A DNA stretch of 64,000 nucleotides from Acidimicrobiia bacterium (GTDB lineage: Bacteria; Actinomycetota; Acidimicrobiia; Acidimicrobiales; Aldehydirespiratoraceae): assembly GCA_022820805.1 (NCBI GenBank), contig JAJEEV010000010.1:1-64000 (forward strand), in the 5' to 3' direction. How positions within the stretch are numbered: the stretch's first letter is position 1; each line of letters opens with the position of its first letter. Positions 1 through 8,272 of the stretch are shown in pieces. A program made the translations under genes and the position numbers. The notes under the pieces are model-generated. The model was not told the DNA's origin. It made no database searches and worked only from the letters and a program-made list of their open reading frames with translations.

Positions 1-84
1 GCGAACCAGCCGCACCGCCTGGGCCTTCTCCTCCACCGAGTACCTCCTCGTCGAAGGACTCCCCGGCATCTTCTGTGTAGGCAT
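1..84 (-). CDS. IS3-family transposase OrfA, N-terminal fragment (runs off the window)
   Basis: The 28 visible codons start at an ATG at 84 and read leftward off the window. The peptide contains STRRYSVEEKAQAVRLVR, the typical start of the helix-turn-helix domain of IS3-family OrfA, which binds the element's terminal repeats. A purine-rich AGCGAGGA lies a few bases upstream. In intact elements OrfA is about 90-110 residues and is joined to the DDE integrase OrfB by programmed frameshifting; neither can be checked here. Confidence 0.75.
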   Translation of the reverse strand, partial: MPTQKMPGSPSTRRYSVEEKAQAVRLVR

Positions 85-140
85 AGCCACATCCTCGCTT
101 TCCCAAGGTCAAGATCCTCCGGGAAAGCCAGGGCGGTTCA
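1..140 (-). mobile_element. End of an IS3-family insertion sequence
   Basis: The stretch ends at 140 with a sequence whose reverse complement begins TGAACCGCCCTGGCTTTCCC and continues into CGGAGGATC. From memory, this closely resembles the ~28-bp terminal inverted repeats of IS6110-like IS3 elements (TGAACCGCCC..GG..CCGGAG). A transposase reading inward starts at 84, as expected for orfA next to the left terminal repeat. The rest of the element lies outside the window, so its length, second open reading frame and target duplication cannot be seen. Confidence 0.8.
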
Positions 141-756
141 CCTGTACACAGCGATCTCCAGCGAGCGGCTCGCAAGGTATCTCAAGCTTGCTGGAGGTGA
201 CAAGAGACGGGCCCTACAGCAGTATGCGCATAATGCTGCCCTTGGGAGCGCATTCCATGGGCCCCTTCAAGCACTTGAAGTGACGCTACGAAACGCGGTG
301 CACAACGTCATCACGAAGGAGCGCGGGGCGAATTGGTTCGATGGCCCGGGACTCGAACAGCCTCAGCAGGACGCGGTCCTCAACGCCAAGGAAGACCTCC
401 GCTGGGAGAAGGGGCCACAGGATCCCGAACGTATCGTGGCTGCACTGAGCTTCGGATTCTGGGTTGCCTTGTTCGCGAAGCGCTATGAGGAAGAACTCTG
501 GCGCCCAGTGCTACACCAGTGCTTCAACCCCCGGCAGGAGCGACGGCGACTTCACGATCGGCTAAACCGGCTTCGTCGACTTCGCAACCGCATCGTGCAC
601 CATGAGCCGATCTTGCACCGGGACCTTCGAGCGGACCATGACTTGATTCTCTGGGTTCTGGACCTGCTGTCGCCCGAGACGAGGAACTGGGTTGAGCACC
701 ACAGCCGCGTCCCAGGAACTCTAGACCAGCCAGCCCACCAGGTCAGGTACTTCTGA
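141..756 (+). pseudogene. Abi-family (HEPN) phage-exclusion-type protein, 5' end cut by the IS element
   Basis: From 142 the frame reads LYTAISSERLARYLKLAGGD and continues through 756 (about 204 residues). This matches the Abi-like family, which normally begins a few residues further upstream. The C-terminal part carries RNRIVHHEPI, the R-N-x(3)-H pattern of HEPN ribonucleases found in Abi proteins. No ATG or in-frame GTG/TTG exists between the IS end at 140 and the GTG at 280; only a CTG at 142 is available. The open frame runs into the IS terminal repeat, so the natural start was probably lost on insertion. A product from GTG 280 (158 residues) would lack the conserved N-terminal segment but keep the HEPN motif. 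Confidence 0.72.
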
Positions 757-768
757 AGTCCCCTTCGC

Positions 769-2220
769 CTAGTCGGCGAGGATCAGGGTCTTCAGGTCGC
801 TGTGGAAGTCGAGGGCGTGGTCTCCGCCCTCGCGGCCTATGCCGGAGAGGCCGCAGCCGCCGAACGGGGCGGACAGGTCGCGCACCAGGAAGGTGTTGGT
901 CCACACGATCCCGGCCCGCACCGCCCGGCCCACCCGCTCGGCGCGTTCGGCCGAGCCGGTGTAGACGATGGCGGACAGGCCGTAGCGGGTTGAGTTGGCC
1001 AGCTCGACGGCCTCAGCCTCGGTGGCGAACGTCTGGAGGGTGAGCACCGGTCCGAAGACCTCGCTCTGGACGATCTCGGAGTCGTTGGCGGCGGGCTCGA
1101 TCAGGGTGGGCTCGTAGTGCAGTGAGCCGGTCCGGCGCCGGCCGCCCCACACGATCGTGTCGCCTGCGGACCGGGCCCGGTCCACGAACGCCTCGACCCT
1201 GGCCAGATGGTCGGGATGGACCATCGGTGCGATGGTGGTGGCATCGTCGCGGCTGTCGCCCAGCACATGGGCCGCGGTGCGAGCCGCCAGAGCCTCCAGG
1301 AACTCGTCGCGGACCGCTGCCTCCACCAGCAGGCGGGTGCCGGCCAGGCACACCTGGCCCGAGTCCTCGTACTGGGCCGCGGCCTGTGCGGCCGCCGCCT
1401 CCAGGTCGCAGTCGGCGAACACGATCAGCGGGCCCTTGCCGCCCACCTCGGCGGTGAAGGGCACGATGTTGGCCGCCGCGGCGGCACCGATGCGGCGGGC
1501 CGTCTCGGGCGAGCCGGTGAAGCTGATGCGCCGCACCCTCGCGTCGGCGGTGAGGGCCGCGCCGACCTCGGAGCCGATGCCCTGCACCAGGTTGAAGACA
1601 CCCGCGGGCAGGCCTGCCTCCACCGTCAGGTCGGCCAGCACCGAAGCCGACAGCGGCGACCACTCGGCCGGCTTGAGCACCACGCTGTTGCCCGCGGCCA
1701 GCGCCGGGGCCACCTTCCAGGTGGCCAGCATGAACGGCGCGTTCCACGGCGTGATCACCACTGCCGGCCCGGCCGGCATGCGCTGCACGGTGTGGGTCGT
1801 GCCCCTCGCCGGCCAGCGGGGCTCGGCGTGGGCCTCGGCCATGTCCGCGTAGAACCGGAAGTTGAGCGCGCCCCGAGCCACCAGACGCTCCCGCATCGAG
1901 CGGTGCAGGAATCCCATGTCGAGCGTCTCGACCAGGGCGATGTCGTCGTTGCGCTCCTCTATCAGGTCGGCCACCCTCCGCAGGGCTGCAGCCCGCTCGC
2001 TCGCGTCTAGCTCGCTCCACACCCCGAAGCCGTCGACGGCCGCCCCGACGGCCCTCTCCGCGGCGGCCACGCCGCCCCGGGCGACATCGGCGAGCTTGCG
2101 GTCCCACTCCAGCGGCGAGCGGCACTCGAAGGTGTGCTCACCCGCGACCCGCTCACCACCGATCAGGTGGTCGACGCTGACCTCCACGCCACCGACCGCG
2201 GCCCGCGGCGACTCAGTCAT
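769..2220 (-). CDS. NAD(P)-dependent aldehyde dehydrogenase, probable carboxymethyl-hydroxymuconic semialdehyde dehydrogenase
   Basis: A 483-residue ALDH-superfamily enzyme that oxidises an aldehyde to the acid in the cytoplasm. The catalytic Glu lies in FTAEVGGKGP and the nucleophilic Cys in EDSGQVCLAGTR; ITPWNAPFM is the cofactor-binding strand. The ATG at 2220 is preferred over one at 2277 because the longer version would run through the hairpin element at 2245-2293. It is the last gene of a minus-strand block behind an HpaG-like hydrolase and a livKFHM importer. With the HpaD-like dioxygenase at 14078, this context suggests an HpaE-type role in homoprotocatechuate meta-cleavage. The substrate is inferred from context, since ALDH sequence alone does not fix it. 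Confidence 0.8.
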   Translation of the reverse strand: MTESPRAAVGGVEVSVDHLIGGERVAGEHTFECRSPLEWDRKLADVARGGVAAAERAVGAAVDGFGVWSELDASERAAALRRVADLIEERNDDIALVETLDMGFLHRSMRERLVARGALNFRFYADMAEAHAEPRWPARGTTHTVQRMPAGPAVVITPWNAPFMLATWKVAPALAAGNSVVLKPAEWSPLSASVLADLTVEAGLPAGVFNLVQGIGSEVGAALTADARVRRISFTGSPETARRIGAAAAANIVPFTAEVGGKGPLIVFADCDLEAAAAQAAAQYEDSGQVCLAGTRLLVEAAVRDEFLEALAARTAAHVLGDSRDDATTIAPMVHPDHLARVEAFVDRARSAGDTIVWGGRRRTGSLHYEPTLIEPAANDSEIVQSEVFGPVLTLQTFATEAEAVELANSTRYGLSAIVYTGSAERAERVGRAVRAGIVWTNTFLVRDLSAPFGGCGLSGIGREGGDHALDFHSDLKTLILAD

Positions 2221-2244
2221 CGCCACGCACTGCCGACGGCGTGG

Positions 2245-2293
2245 ATTCTCGGGAGAGTTCATGGGGCCATACGACACACAACTCTCCCGAGAT
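2245..2293. repeat. 49-bp hairpin element, copy 1
   Basis: Arms of 13 bases at 2247-2259 (TCTCGGGAGAGTT) and 2280-2292 (AACTCTCCCGAGA) are perfect reverse complements around a 20-base loop. The loop and right arm contain CATACGACAC and CTCCCGAGAT, shared with a second copy at 57152-57200 with identical spacing. The element lies between the hydrolase stop (2317) and the ALDH start (2220). It could act as a terminator or processing hairpin within the transcript. Confidence 0.7.
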
Positions 2294-2316
2294 TCTCAAG
2301 GGGGCGCGGGCGGTCA

Positions 2317-3204
2317 TCAGCCGCCGTCCTCCACCGCCGACTGGTAGTGGCGGGCGCCCGGGCCCCGGGGCGCCCGCTTGCCCCGGTGCTCCCAGTCGCC
2401 GCCCATGGCGGTGGAGACGACCTCCTCGCTGGCCGACGGCTGGGCGCCGACATCGGACCGCACCTCAGCCGGGCCGGACACGATCGTGTTGGTCAGGGCT
2501 CCGAGCCCCTCGACCTCCACCGTGACCACATCGCCGGGAACCACCGGACGAGAGTTGGCCGGCGTGCCCGACAGCACCAGGTCGCCCGGCACCAGCGTGA
2601 TCGTGCGGGCCAGGTCGGCCACCAGGTAGTGCATGTCCCACTCCATCTCGTCGGTGTTGCCGTCCTGGCGGACCTCGCCGTTGACCAGCGTCCGGACCTG
2701 CTTGCCGCGGAAGTCCCAGCCGGTGACCAGCGCAGGCCCGACCGGGCACAGGGTGTCGCCGCCCTTCACCCGCAGCATCGACCCGGCGTCGGTGTCGCGG
2801 AAGTCGTGCAGCCCGTAGTCGTTGGCCACGGAGTAGCCCGCGATGTAGTCGCCGGCCTCGCCGGGGGACACGTTGCGGCAGGTGCGGCCGATGACGATGG
2901 CGATCTCGCCCTCATAGTTGAGCCACCGGCACGGCTCGGGCCGCACCACGTCGGCGCCGTGGGAGTTGAGGGCCGTGATCGGCTTGTGGAAGTAGGTCGG
3001 GGCGGGTGGCAGCCGGGTCATGAACTCCGCGACGCGGCTCGAGTAGTTCAGGTGGACGCAGACGATCTTGGTCGGCTCGCACGGCGCCAGGTGCACCGCG
3101 TCGGCCACGGCCACCCGCCGGCCGTCGCGCGCCTCCAGCTCGTCGCCGTGCCGTTCGACCAGGGTGGGATACCCGTTGAGCAGGATGCGGCGGTACTCGG
3201 TCAC
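2317..3204 (-). CDS. Fumarylacetoacetate-hydrolase family protein, HpaG/HpcE-like isomerase or decarboxylase
   Basis: A 295-residue FAH-fold enzyme. The metal-binding acidic cluster is visible in LNYEGEIAIVIGR and in the downstream ANDYGLHDF; DLVLSGTPANS is the usual C-terminal FAH motif. Members act on 2-hydroxy-hepta-2,4-diene-dioates or related ring-cleavage products, as isomerases or decarboxylases. It follows the importer genes and precedes the aldehyde dehydrogenase, the pairing expected for the lower homoprotocatechuate pathway. E. coli HpaG is a double domain; this protein has a single one. The exact reaction cannot be read from the sequence. Confidence 0.82.
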   Translation of the reverse strand: MTEYRRILLNGYPTLVERHGDELEARDGRRVAVADAVHLAPCEPTKIVCVHLNYSSRVAEFMTRLPPAPTYFHKPITALNSHGADVVRPEPCRWLNYEGEIAIVIGRTCRNVSPGEAGDYIAGYSVANDYGLHDFRDTDAGSMLRVKGGDTLCPVGPALVTGWDFRGKQVRTLVNGEVRQDGNTDEMEWDMHYLVADLARTITLVPGDLVLSGTPANSRPVVPGDVVTVEVEGLGALTNTIVSGPAEVRSDVGAQPSASEEVVSTAMGGDWEHRGKRAPRGPGARHYQSAVEDGG

Positions 3205-3237
3205 AATCGAACTCCTTGCAGTGCTGTCGGGCGGGTT

Positions 3238-5109
3238 TCAGCCGGCCGGCCCGGCGGCGGCAGCCCCGAGATAGGCGGCCTGCACCTGCGGGTCGGCGTG
3301 GATCTCCTCGGGGGTGCCGGCCGCGATGACGCGGCCCTGGTCGAGGCAGTAGATCCGGTCGCATACCCCGGTGATGAAGGCCAGGTCGTGGTCGATCACC
3401 ACAACACCGGCACCCACCGCGGCGGCCAGGGCCCGCACCTCGTCGATCATGTCCACCGACTCCACGTTGCTCATGCCGCTGGTCGGCTCGTCGAGCAGGA
3501 TGTACACGGGCGACAGCGCGGCGGCTCGCACCAGTTCCAGGCGCCGGGCATTGCCGTAGTCCAGCTCGCGGGCCCGGCGGTCTCGCATCTCCCACAACCC
3601 GGCGTGAACGAGGAGTTGCTCGACGGAGGGGCGGTCGCCGCCGGGCCGGTGCCGGGATGCGACCAGCGCCGCGATGTTGACGTTCTCGCGCACGGTGAGG
3701 GCCGGGAACAGCCGCAGGTTCTGGAAGGTGCGGGCCAACCCGGCCCGGGCGACCTCGAAGGGCTGGGCGCCGGCGATGGGGCAGGCCTCGGGCCCTCCGG
3801 CGGACTGCTCGGTCAGCGTGGCCGAGCCCCCGGTGGCCTCCACCAGACCGGTCACCACGTTGAGCAGGGTCGTCTTGCCCGCGCCGTTGGGACCGATGAG
3901 GCCCACGACCTCCAGGTTGGACGCTTCCAGTCCGGCCTTCTCCAGGGCTCGGAAGCCCCCGAAGTCCACGGTTATGTCGACCACGCTGAGTTGGGCCTCC
4001 TCGGGGGTCGGCGCGGCCCGCAGGGGCTCGGGCACGGCTTCGGCCCGGCCGAAGCGCCGGCGCAGCCAGTGGTCGATCTCCCAGTCCTCGATCAGTCCCC
4101 TGGCCCTGAAGATCATGAAGCCCAGCATCGACCCGCCCAGCACGATGTCGGTGAGACCGGGCCGCAGCACGATGTCGAGGGCCTCCGCGGGGCCGCCGTC
4201 GATCTCGACATCGGCAAGATGGCGGGTGGTCTCGTCGACGACGGTCATGAGGGCCACACCGAGCACCGAGCCGGCGATGCTGTTGCGCCCGCCGACGATC
4301 AGCATCACCAGGGTGAGCAAGGTGTAGTCGAAGAAGAAGGTCGACGGGGCCACCGTCCCGAGTTGGAACACCCGCAGCGACGCGGCCACCGAGACGACCG
4401 CCACCGACAGGACCAGAGCCACCATCTGCCCCCGTGCCGGGCTGATGCCCATAGCCCGGGCGGCCAAATCGTCCTCGCGGGCCGCTTGGGCCAGGCGCCC
4501 GATGCGGCTGCTCTTGAACAGCCGGGCGACCACTATGGCCGCGATCAGGGCAACGTAGATCCAGAGGCGGCTGTCGAGCCCCCGCCCGACCGAGAAGGAG
4601 ATCCCGTTGCGGCCTCCGGTCAGGTCGGCGTATGCGCCGCCCACCTCGTGGACCATGAACAGCAGGGCGAGGGTGATGACCGTGGCCGCCACCGCGCCCG
4701 ACTTGGCCCCGGACCGGGCCAGGCCCAGCCCGACCACCAGACCCACGACCACCGTGACAACCACGGCGGTGGCCGCGGCGGCCAGCGGGTTGAGCGACAC
4801 GCTGTCGAGGCCCAGGGGCACATCGGGAACGATCCGGGCCTTGCGCTCGACGGTGGTGGCCAGCAGCGCGAACGCGTAGCCGCTGATGGCCGCGAACCCC
4901 ATGTGCCCGAACGACAACACGCCGGTGTTGCCGATGTAGATCTGCAAACCGATCACCATGATGGCGTTGATGAGCATCTGCGTGACCAGGATGTCGCGAG
5001 CCGGGGCGCCACCGGAGGCGTAGGCCAGCCCGCCCAGCACCAGCACTGCGAAGAGCACCCCCGAGCCGGCCAGTTGCGAGCCGACCCGGCTCGACAGCAG
5101 TGCCTGCAT
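3238..5109 (-). CDS. Fused branched-chain-type ABC permease and ATPase (LivM::LivG)
   Basis: About 623 residues. The N-terminal half is a LivM-like permease with many hydrophobic helices and the motif YIGNTGVLSFGHMGF. The C-terminal half, from about residue 365, is a LivG-like ATPase with Walker A LIGPNGAGKTTLL and Walker B ILLDEPTSGM; its signature is degenerate (LDYGNARRLE). The fusion is seen in some actinobacteria. The ATG at 5109 is preferred over a GTG at 5142. It forms an importer with livH, livF and livK just upstream in the same transcript. The substrate is not necessarily an amino acid, since Liv-type systems also import aromatic acids and amides. Confidence 0.88.
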   Translation of the reverse strand: MQALLSSRVGSQLAGSGVLFAVLVLGGLAYASGGAPARDILVTQMLINAIMVIGLQIYIGNTGVLSFGHMGFAAISGYAFALLATTVERKARIVPDVPLGLDSVSLNPLAAAATAVVVTVVVGLVVGLGLARSGAKSGAVAATVITLALLFMVHEVGGAYADLTGGRNGISFSVGRGLDSRLWIYVALIAAIVVARLFKSSRIGRLAQAAREDDLAARAMGISPARGQMVALVLSVAVVSVAASLRVFQLGTVAPSTFFFDYTLLTLVMLIVGGRNSIAGSVLGVALMTVVDETTRHLADVEIDGGPAEALDIVLRPGLTDIVLGGSMLGFMIFRARGLIEDWEIDHWLRRRFGRAEAVPEPLRAAPTPEEAQLSVVDITVDFGGFRALEKAGLEASNLEVVGLIGPNGAGKTTLLNVVTGLVEATGGSATLTEQSAGGPEACPIAGAQPFEVARAGLARTFQNLRLFPALTVRENVNIAALVASRHRPGGDRPSVEQLLVHAGLWEMRDRRARELDYGNARRLELVRAAALSPVYILLDEPTSGMSNVESVDMIDEVRALAAAVGAGVVVIDHDLAFITGVCDRIYCLDQGRVIAAGTPEEIHADPQVQAAYLGAAAAGPAG

Positions 5110-5152
5110 CACACCGGCCTCACCACGGCCGCGGACCCCCACATCATGACCG

Positions 5153-6043
5153 TCACACCCGCTCCGCGGATCTCACGTACACCAGTCCCTGGGGCCGGAA
5201 GATGAAGAACAGAGCGATCAGCGCGAACACCACGCCGTCGGTGATGCCGACCAGGTCCTCGGGCAGCCAGGATCTCAGAAGCACTTCGGACACCCCGAGC
5301 AGGAGGCCGCCGTACACGGCTCCCCGCATGTTGCCGAGACCGCCGATTATGGCGGCCAGGATGCCCTTGAGGAGTGGGCTGAGACCGGTGGTGGGGCGGG
5401 CCTGGCCGGTGCGCATCAGGAAGAAGATCGCCGCGATCCCGGCCAGGGCGCCGGCCAGGATGAACGCCCGGCGGATCACCTTGTTGCTGCGCACGCCCAT
5501 GAGCCGGGCCGCGTCGAAGTCCTCGGCCGCGGCCCGCAGCGAGATGCCGAACATGGTGCGCTGCAGCAGGTACACGGTCACCGCCAAAGTGGCCGCCGTG
5601 GCCCCGATCACAGCGACGTCTATGACCTGGATGTTGAGGTCGCCGACCGACCAGACCCGGTCGGCCCACTCCGGGCGGGGAAAGCTGCGCACGCTGGCGC
5701 CCATGGTCATGACGAAGATGGCCTGGACCAGGAAGTGCACCGCGAACGATGTCAGCAGCATGGTGAAGTCGGAGGATCCCCGGACCCAGCGGAAGGCGAT
5801 GAACTCGATGGCGACCGAGGTGCCCACCGCGGCGCAGAAGACCAGCGGCACCGCCGCCCACCAGCCCCACCCTGCGGTGACGCCCACCGCGAAGGCCACG
5901 TAGGCGCTGACCGTGATGAGCTCGCCGTGGGCGAAGTTGACCATGTGCATGACACCGAAGATGACCGCGATCCCCAGCGCCAGAAGGGCATAGATCGAGC
6001 CCCGGCCCAGACCGTCGATCAGGCTCTGGACGAGGTCGATCAT
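5153..6043 (-). CDS. Branched-chain-type ABC transporter permease (LivH family)
   Basis: A 296-residue integral membrane protein with about eight hydrophobic segments. The N-terminus, GLGRGSIYALLALGIAVIFG followed by HMVNFAHGE, is the LivH signature. It overlaps livF by four bases (ATGA), which implies translational coupling. It is expected to pair with the LivM half of the fusion downstream to form the membrane channel. Length and composition are normal for the family. Confidence 0.9.
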   Translation of the reverse strand: MIDLVQSLIDGLGRGSIYALLALGIAVIFGVMHMVNFAHGELITVSAYVAFAVGVTAGWGWWAAVPLVFCAAVGTSVAIEFIAFRWVRGSSDFTMLLTSFAVHFLVQAIFVMTMGASVRSFPRPEWADRVWSVGDLNIQVIDVAVIGATAATLAVTVYLLQRTMFGISLRAAAEDFDAARLMGVRSNKVIRRAFILAGALAGIAAIFFLMRTGQARPTTGLSPLLKGILAAIIGGLGNMRGAVYGGLLLGVSEVLLRSWLPEDLVGITDGVVFALIALFFIFRPQGLVYVRSAERV

Positions 6044-6777
6044 GCCTGCGGCAACGCTGACGAGTCCGGGCGGTCGGAGACGCCCACGAACGTGTCGAAG
6101 AGGTCTTCACGGGCGAGCAGGTCCGATGCCCGGCCCTGAGCCGCGATCTCGCCGGTGCGCAGCACGTAAGCCCGGTCGGCCACATCCAGCAGGCGGGTGG
6201 CGTTCTGCTCGACGACCAGCATGGTCCGTCCCTCGGTGCGCAGACGGCCGATGAGGTCGAACACGAAGTCGACCAGCACCGGTGCCAAACCCAGCGACGG
6301 CTCGTCCATCAACACGATGCGCGGGCTGCTCATGAGAGCCCGGGCGATGGCCAACTGCTGGGCCTCGCCGCCGGACAGGTACCCGGCTGCTGTGGCCCAC
6401 TTGTCCTTCAGAACCGGGAACAGCTCCACCATCTCGTCGAGGCGCTCGGCCCGCTCGTCGGCGGAGACGGTCACACCGCCGATGCGCAGGTTCTCGACCA
6501 CCGTCATCTGGGCGAACAGCCGGCGGTGCTCGGGCACCAGCGCCAGGCCGGACCTCAGCATCCGGTCGGGGCTGTAGCCGGTGACCGGCCTCCCGTCTAG
6601 GACCACCTCGCCCTGAGCGGGACGCAGCAGCCCGGCGACGGTGTTGAGCATCGTCGTCTTGCCCGCGCCGTTGGGCCCGATGAGGCCGACGACCTCATTG
6701 GCTCCAACGGAGAGGCTCACCCGGCGCAGCGCCGAGATAGCCCCGTAGCGGGTGGTGAGCCCGGATACCTCGAGCAT
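6040..6777 (-). CDS. Branched-chain-type ABC transporter ATP-binding protein (LivF family)
   Basis: A 245-residue ATPase with Walker A LIGPNGAGKTTM, signature YLSGGEAQQLAIARAL, Walker B IVLMDEPSLGLAP and the switch region LVVEQNA. It would drive import together with the fused LivG domain. It overlaps livH by four bases and starts about 50 bases after the livK stop, so the four transporter genes are co-transcribed on the minus strand. Confidence 0.9.
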   Translation of the reverse strand: MLEVSGLTTRYGAISALRRVSLSVGANEVVGLIGPNGAGKTTMLNTVAGLLRPAQGEVVLDGRPVTGYSPDRMLRSGLALVPEHRRLFAQMTVVENLRIGGVTVSADERAERLDEMVELFPVLKDKWATAAGYLSGGEAQQLAIARALMSSPRIVLMDEPSLGLAPVLVDFVFDLIGRLRTEGRTMLVVEQNATRLLDVADRAYVLRTGEIAAQGRASDLLAREDLFDTFVGVSDRPDSSALPQA

Positions 6778-6826
6778 CGCGGCACACTACCTGAGGGCCG
6801 GACGCCGGCCCCGGCGGGAAGCGCCT

Positions 6827-8173
6827 CTACTGCATCCTGGCGGCGAGGGCGGTCTGCCCGTCGACGATCTGCAGGATGTACACCGGCGTGTCGGGGGTGC
6901 CGTCGGTTCCGGCGTAGCCGATCGTGTCGGTGACCGCCTCGACGCCGCTCAGGCTCGCGATCGCCTCGGCGATGGCCAGCGGGTCGGTCGACCCGGCGTC
7001 GATGAATCCCTGGATGGCGACGGTGATTGCGTCGCCCGCGAGGGCCGCGAAGCCGGGGGCTTCGCTGGGCATTCCCGCGGCCGCCAGACCGTCGTTGAGA
7101 CGCTGGTACCGGTTGTTGTCGACACCGAAGCCGTGATCGGTCCAGTAGACGCCCTCGTTGTTGTCGATGACCGTGATGCCACTTACACCGAACGCGTCAG
7201 CGCCGAAGTAGACGATGCTGTCGATGCCGCGCTCCTCGATGGCACCGCGCAGAGCGTCGAGCTGGGGAGCGATCATGGCGGTGTAGAGGATCTCGGTGCC
7301 GTCGGCCGCGCCGGCCACCTCGTTGGCGTGGGAGGCGAAGTCGAAGTCCTCGAAGGGCACGTAGCTCACGTCGAGCACCAACTCGCCGCCGAGTTCTTCG
7401 AACTTGGCCGCGAACGTCTCGGGGTTGTACCCGAAATAGGGGCCCTCCGACGAGAACGTGATGGCCCGGGTGATGCCGTTGTCGATGGCGAACTGGGCCG
7501 CGGCCTCTGCCTGCTGGGTGTCGCTGAAGGTGGTCATGAACGAGTAGATCGACGGATCCGGCAGCACCGGCTCGGTCGAGGCCACGAAGATCACCGCCCG
7601 GCTGGCGTTGACGGTCTGGAGCACCGCGTCGCCGACATCGGCGAACGGCGGACCGAGGATCACGTGGGCGCCGGCGTCGAGCAGGTCGGCGGTGGCCCGC
7701 TGGGCGACCTCGGGGTTGCCCTGGACGTCCTCGATCACGAGCGCCACGGGGTGCCCGCCCACGCCGCCGGCGCAGTTGATCAATGACACGTAGTACCCCG
7801 CGGCCTCCGATATCGGGATGTCAGCGAAGCCGCCCACCTCGGACAGATCCGCCGCGAATCCGATGATGAACGGATCCCCTGTCGGTGCCGGGCCGCAGTT
7901 GTCCAGGTCGGCATCGAGCGCCGCGTCGACGTCGAAGCTCATCTCCATGGCCATGTCCTCTTCCTCGGCCATGGGCTCCTCGGCCATCTCCTCCTCTTCA
8001 GCCATCGGCTCCTCGGCCATCTCCTCCTCCTCGGCCATGGGCTCCTCGACGGCGGGAGCGGCCGTGGTGGTGGCGGCGGGGGCCTCAGCGGCGTCTTCCT
8101 CGTCGTCGCCGCAAGCGGCGGCCACAAGCGCCAGCACGGCGAGAGAAGCGACCAACAGTCTGTTCAGTCTCAT
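6827..8173 (-). CDS. Periplasmic-binding lipoprotein of the Liv-type importer (LivK family)
   Basis: A 448-residue type-1 periplasmic binding protein. The N-terminus is a lipoprotein signal peptide ending in the lipobox LVAAAC. Next comes an acidic, low-complexity stalk (about residues 42-75) built from three copies of EEPMAEEEEMA. The binding domain follows (PFIIGFAADLSEVGG, then ILGPPFADVGD). It is the first gene of the importer block and faces the MarR gene. Its start lies about 50 bases downstream of a likely promoter that overlaps the MarR palindrome at 8238-8257. The stalk probably spaces the domain from the membrane and varies between relatives. Confidence 0.9.
   Translation of the reverse strand: MRLNRLLVASLAVLALVAAACGDDEEDAAEAPAATTTAAPAVEEPMAEEEEMAEEPMAEEEEMAEEPMAEEEDMAMEMSFDVDAALDADLDNCGPAPTGDPFIIGFAADLSEVGGFADIPISEAAGYYVSLINCAGGVGGHPVALVIEDVQGNPEVAQRATADLLDAGAHVILGPPFADVGDAVLQTVNASRAVIFVASTEPVLPDPSIYSFMTTFSDTQQAEAAAQFAIDNGITRAITFSSEGPYFGYNPETFAAKFEELGGELVLDVSYVPFEDFDFASHANEVAGAADGTEILYTAMIAPQLDALRGAIEERGIDSIVYFGADAFGVSGITVIDNNEGVYWTDHGFGVDNNRYQRLNDGLAAAGMPSEAPGFAALAGDAITVAIQGFIDAGSTDPLAIAEAIASLSGVEAVTDTIGYAGTDGTPDTPVYILQIVDGQTALAARMQ
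7949..8047 (-). repeat. Three in-frame 33-bp repeats in livK
   Basis: Three consecutive 33-base units encode the 11-residue peptide EEPMAEEEEMA (the last ending EEDMA). The unit keeps the reading frame, so copy number could change by slippage and lengthen or shorten the acidic stalk without breaking the protein. Confidence 0.85.
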
Positions 8174-8192
8174 GGGGATCCTCCAGAGATCT

Positions 8193-8208
8193 CGCGGAAC
8201 GTTCCGCG
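8193..8208. promoter_or_regulatory. Perfect 16-bp palindrome in the livK leader
   Basis: CGCGGAACGTTCCGCG is a perfect palindrome lying 20 bases upstream of the livK start and downstream of the presumed promoter. It could be an operator for a second regulator or a short RNA hairpin over the 5' leader. It differs from the MarR-type palindrome. Confidence 0.55.
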
Positions 8209-8237
8209 TGGTGTGTTGCCAGACACTTAGCATAATA

Positions 8238-8257
8238 TCCGTTTGGTAGCAAACGAA
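8238..8257. promoter_or_regulatory. Probable MarR operator, livK/marR intergenic region
   Basis: TCCGTTTGGTAGCAAACGAA is an inverted repeat (arms TCCGTTTG and CAAACGAA, 7 of 8 pairing) between the divergent livK and marR genes. An AT-rich CATAATAT at 8231-8238 next to it supplies a -10-like box on both strands (TATTAT for livK). Binding would block both promoters. Related palindromes occur at 11953 and 21379. Confidence 0.7.
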
Positions 8258-8272
8258 ATAGGGGTCCCCGAA

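Noticed and set aside
2134-5205. A 1023-codon open frame on the plus strand opposite the hydrolase and importer genes
   Set aside because: It has the His/Gly/Asp/Val-rich composition of antisense frames in GC-rich DNA, no recognisable domain, and runs across three well-supported genes.
8193-8208. LexA box reading of the GGAACGTTCC palindrome
   Set aside because: The actinobacterial SOS box is GAAC-N4-GTTC; here the half-sites are directly adjacent, so the spacing does not fit.
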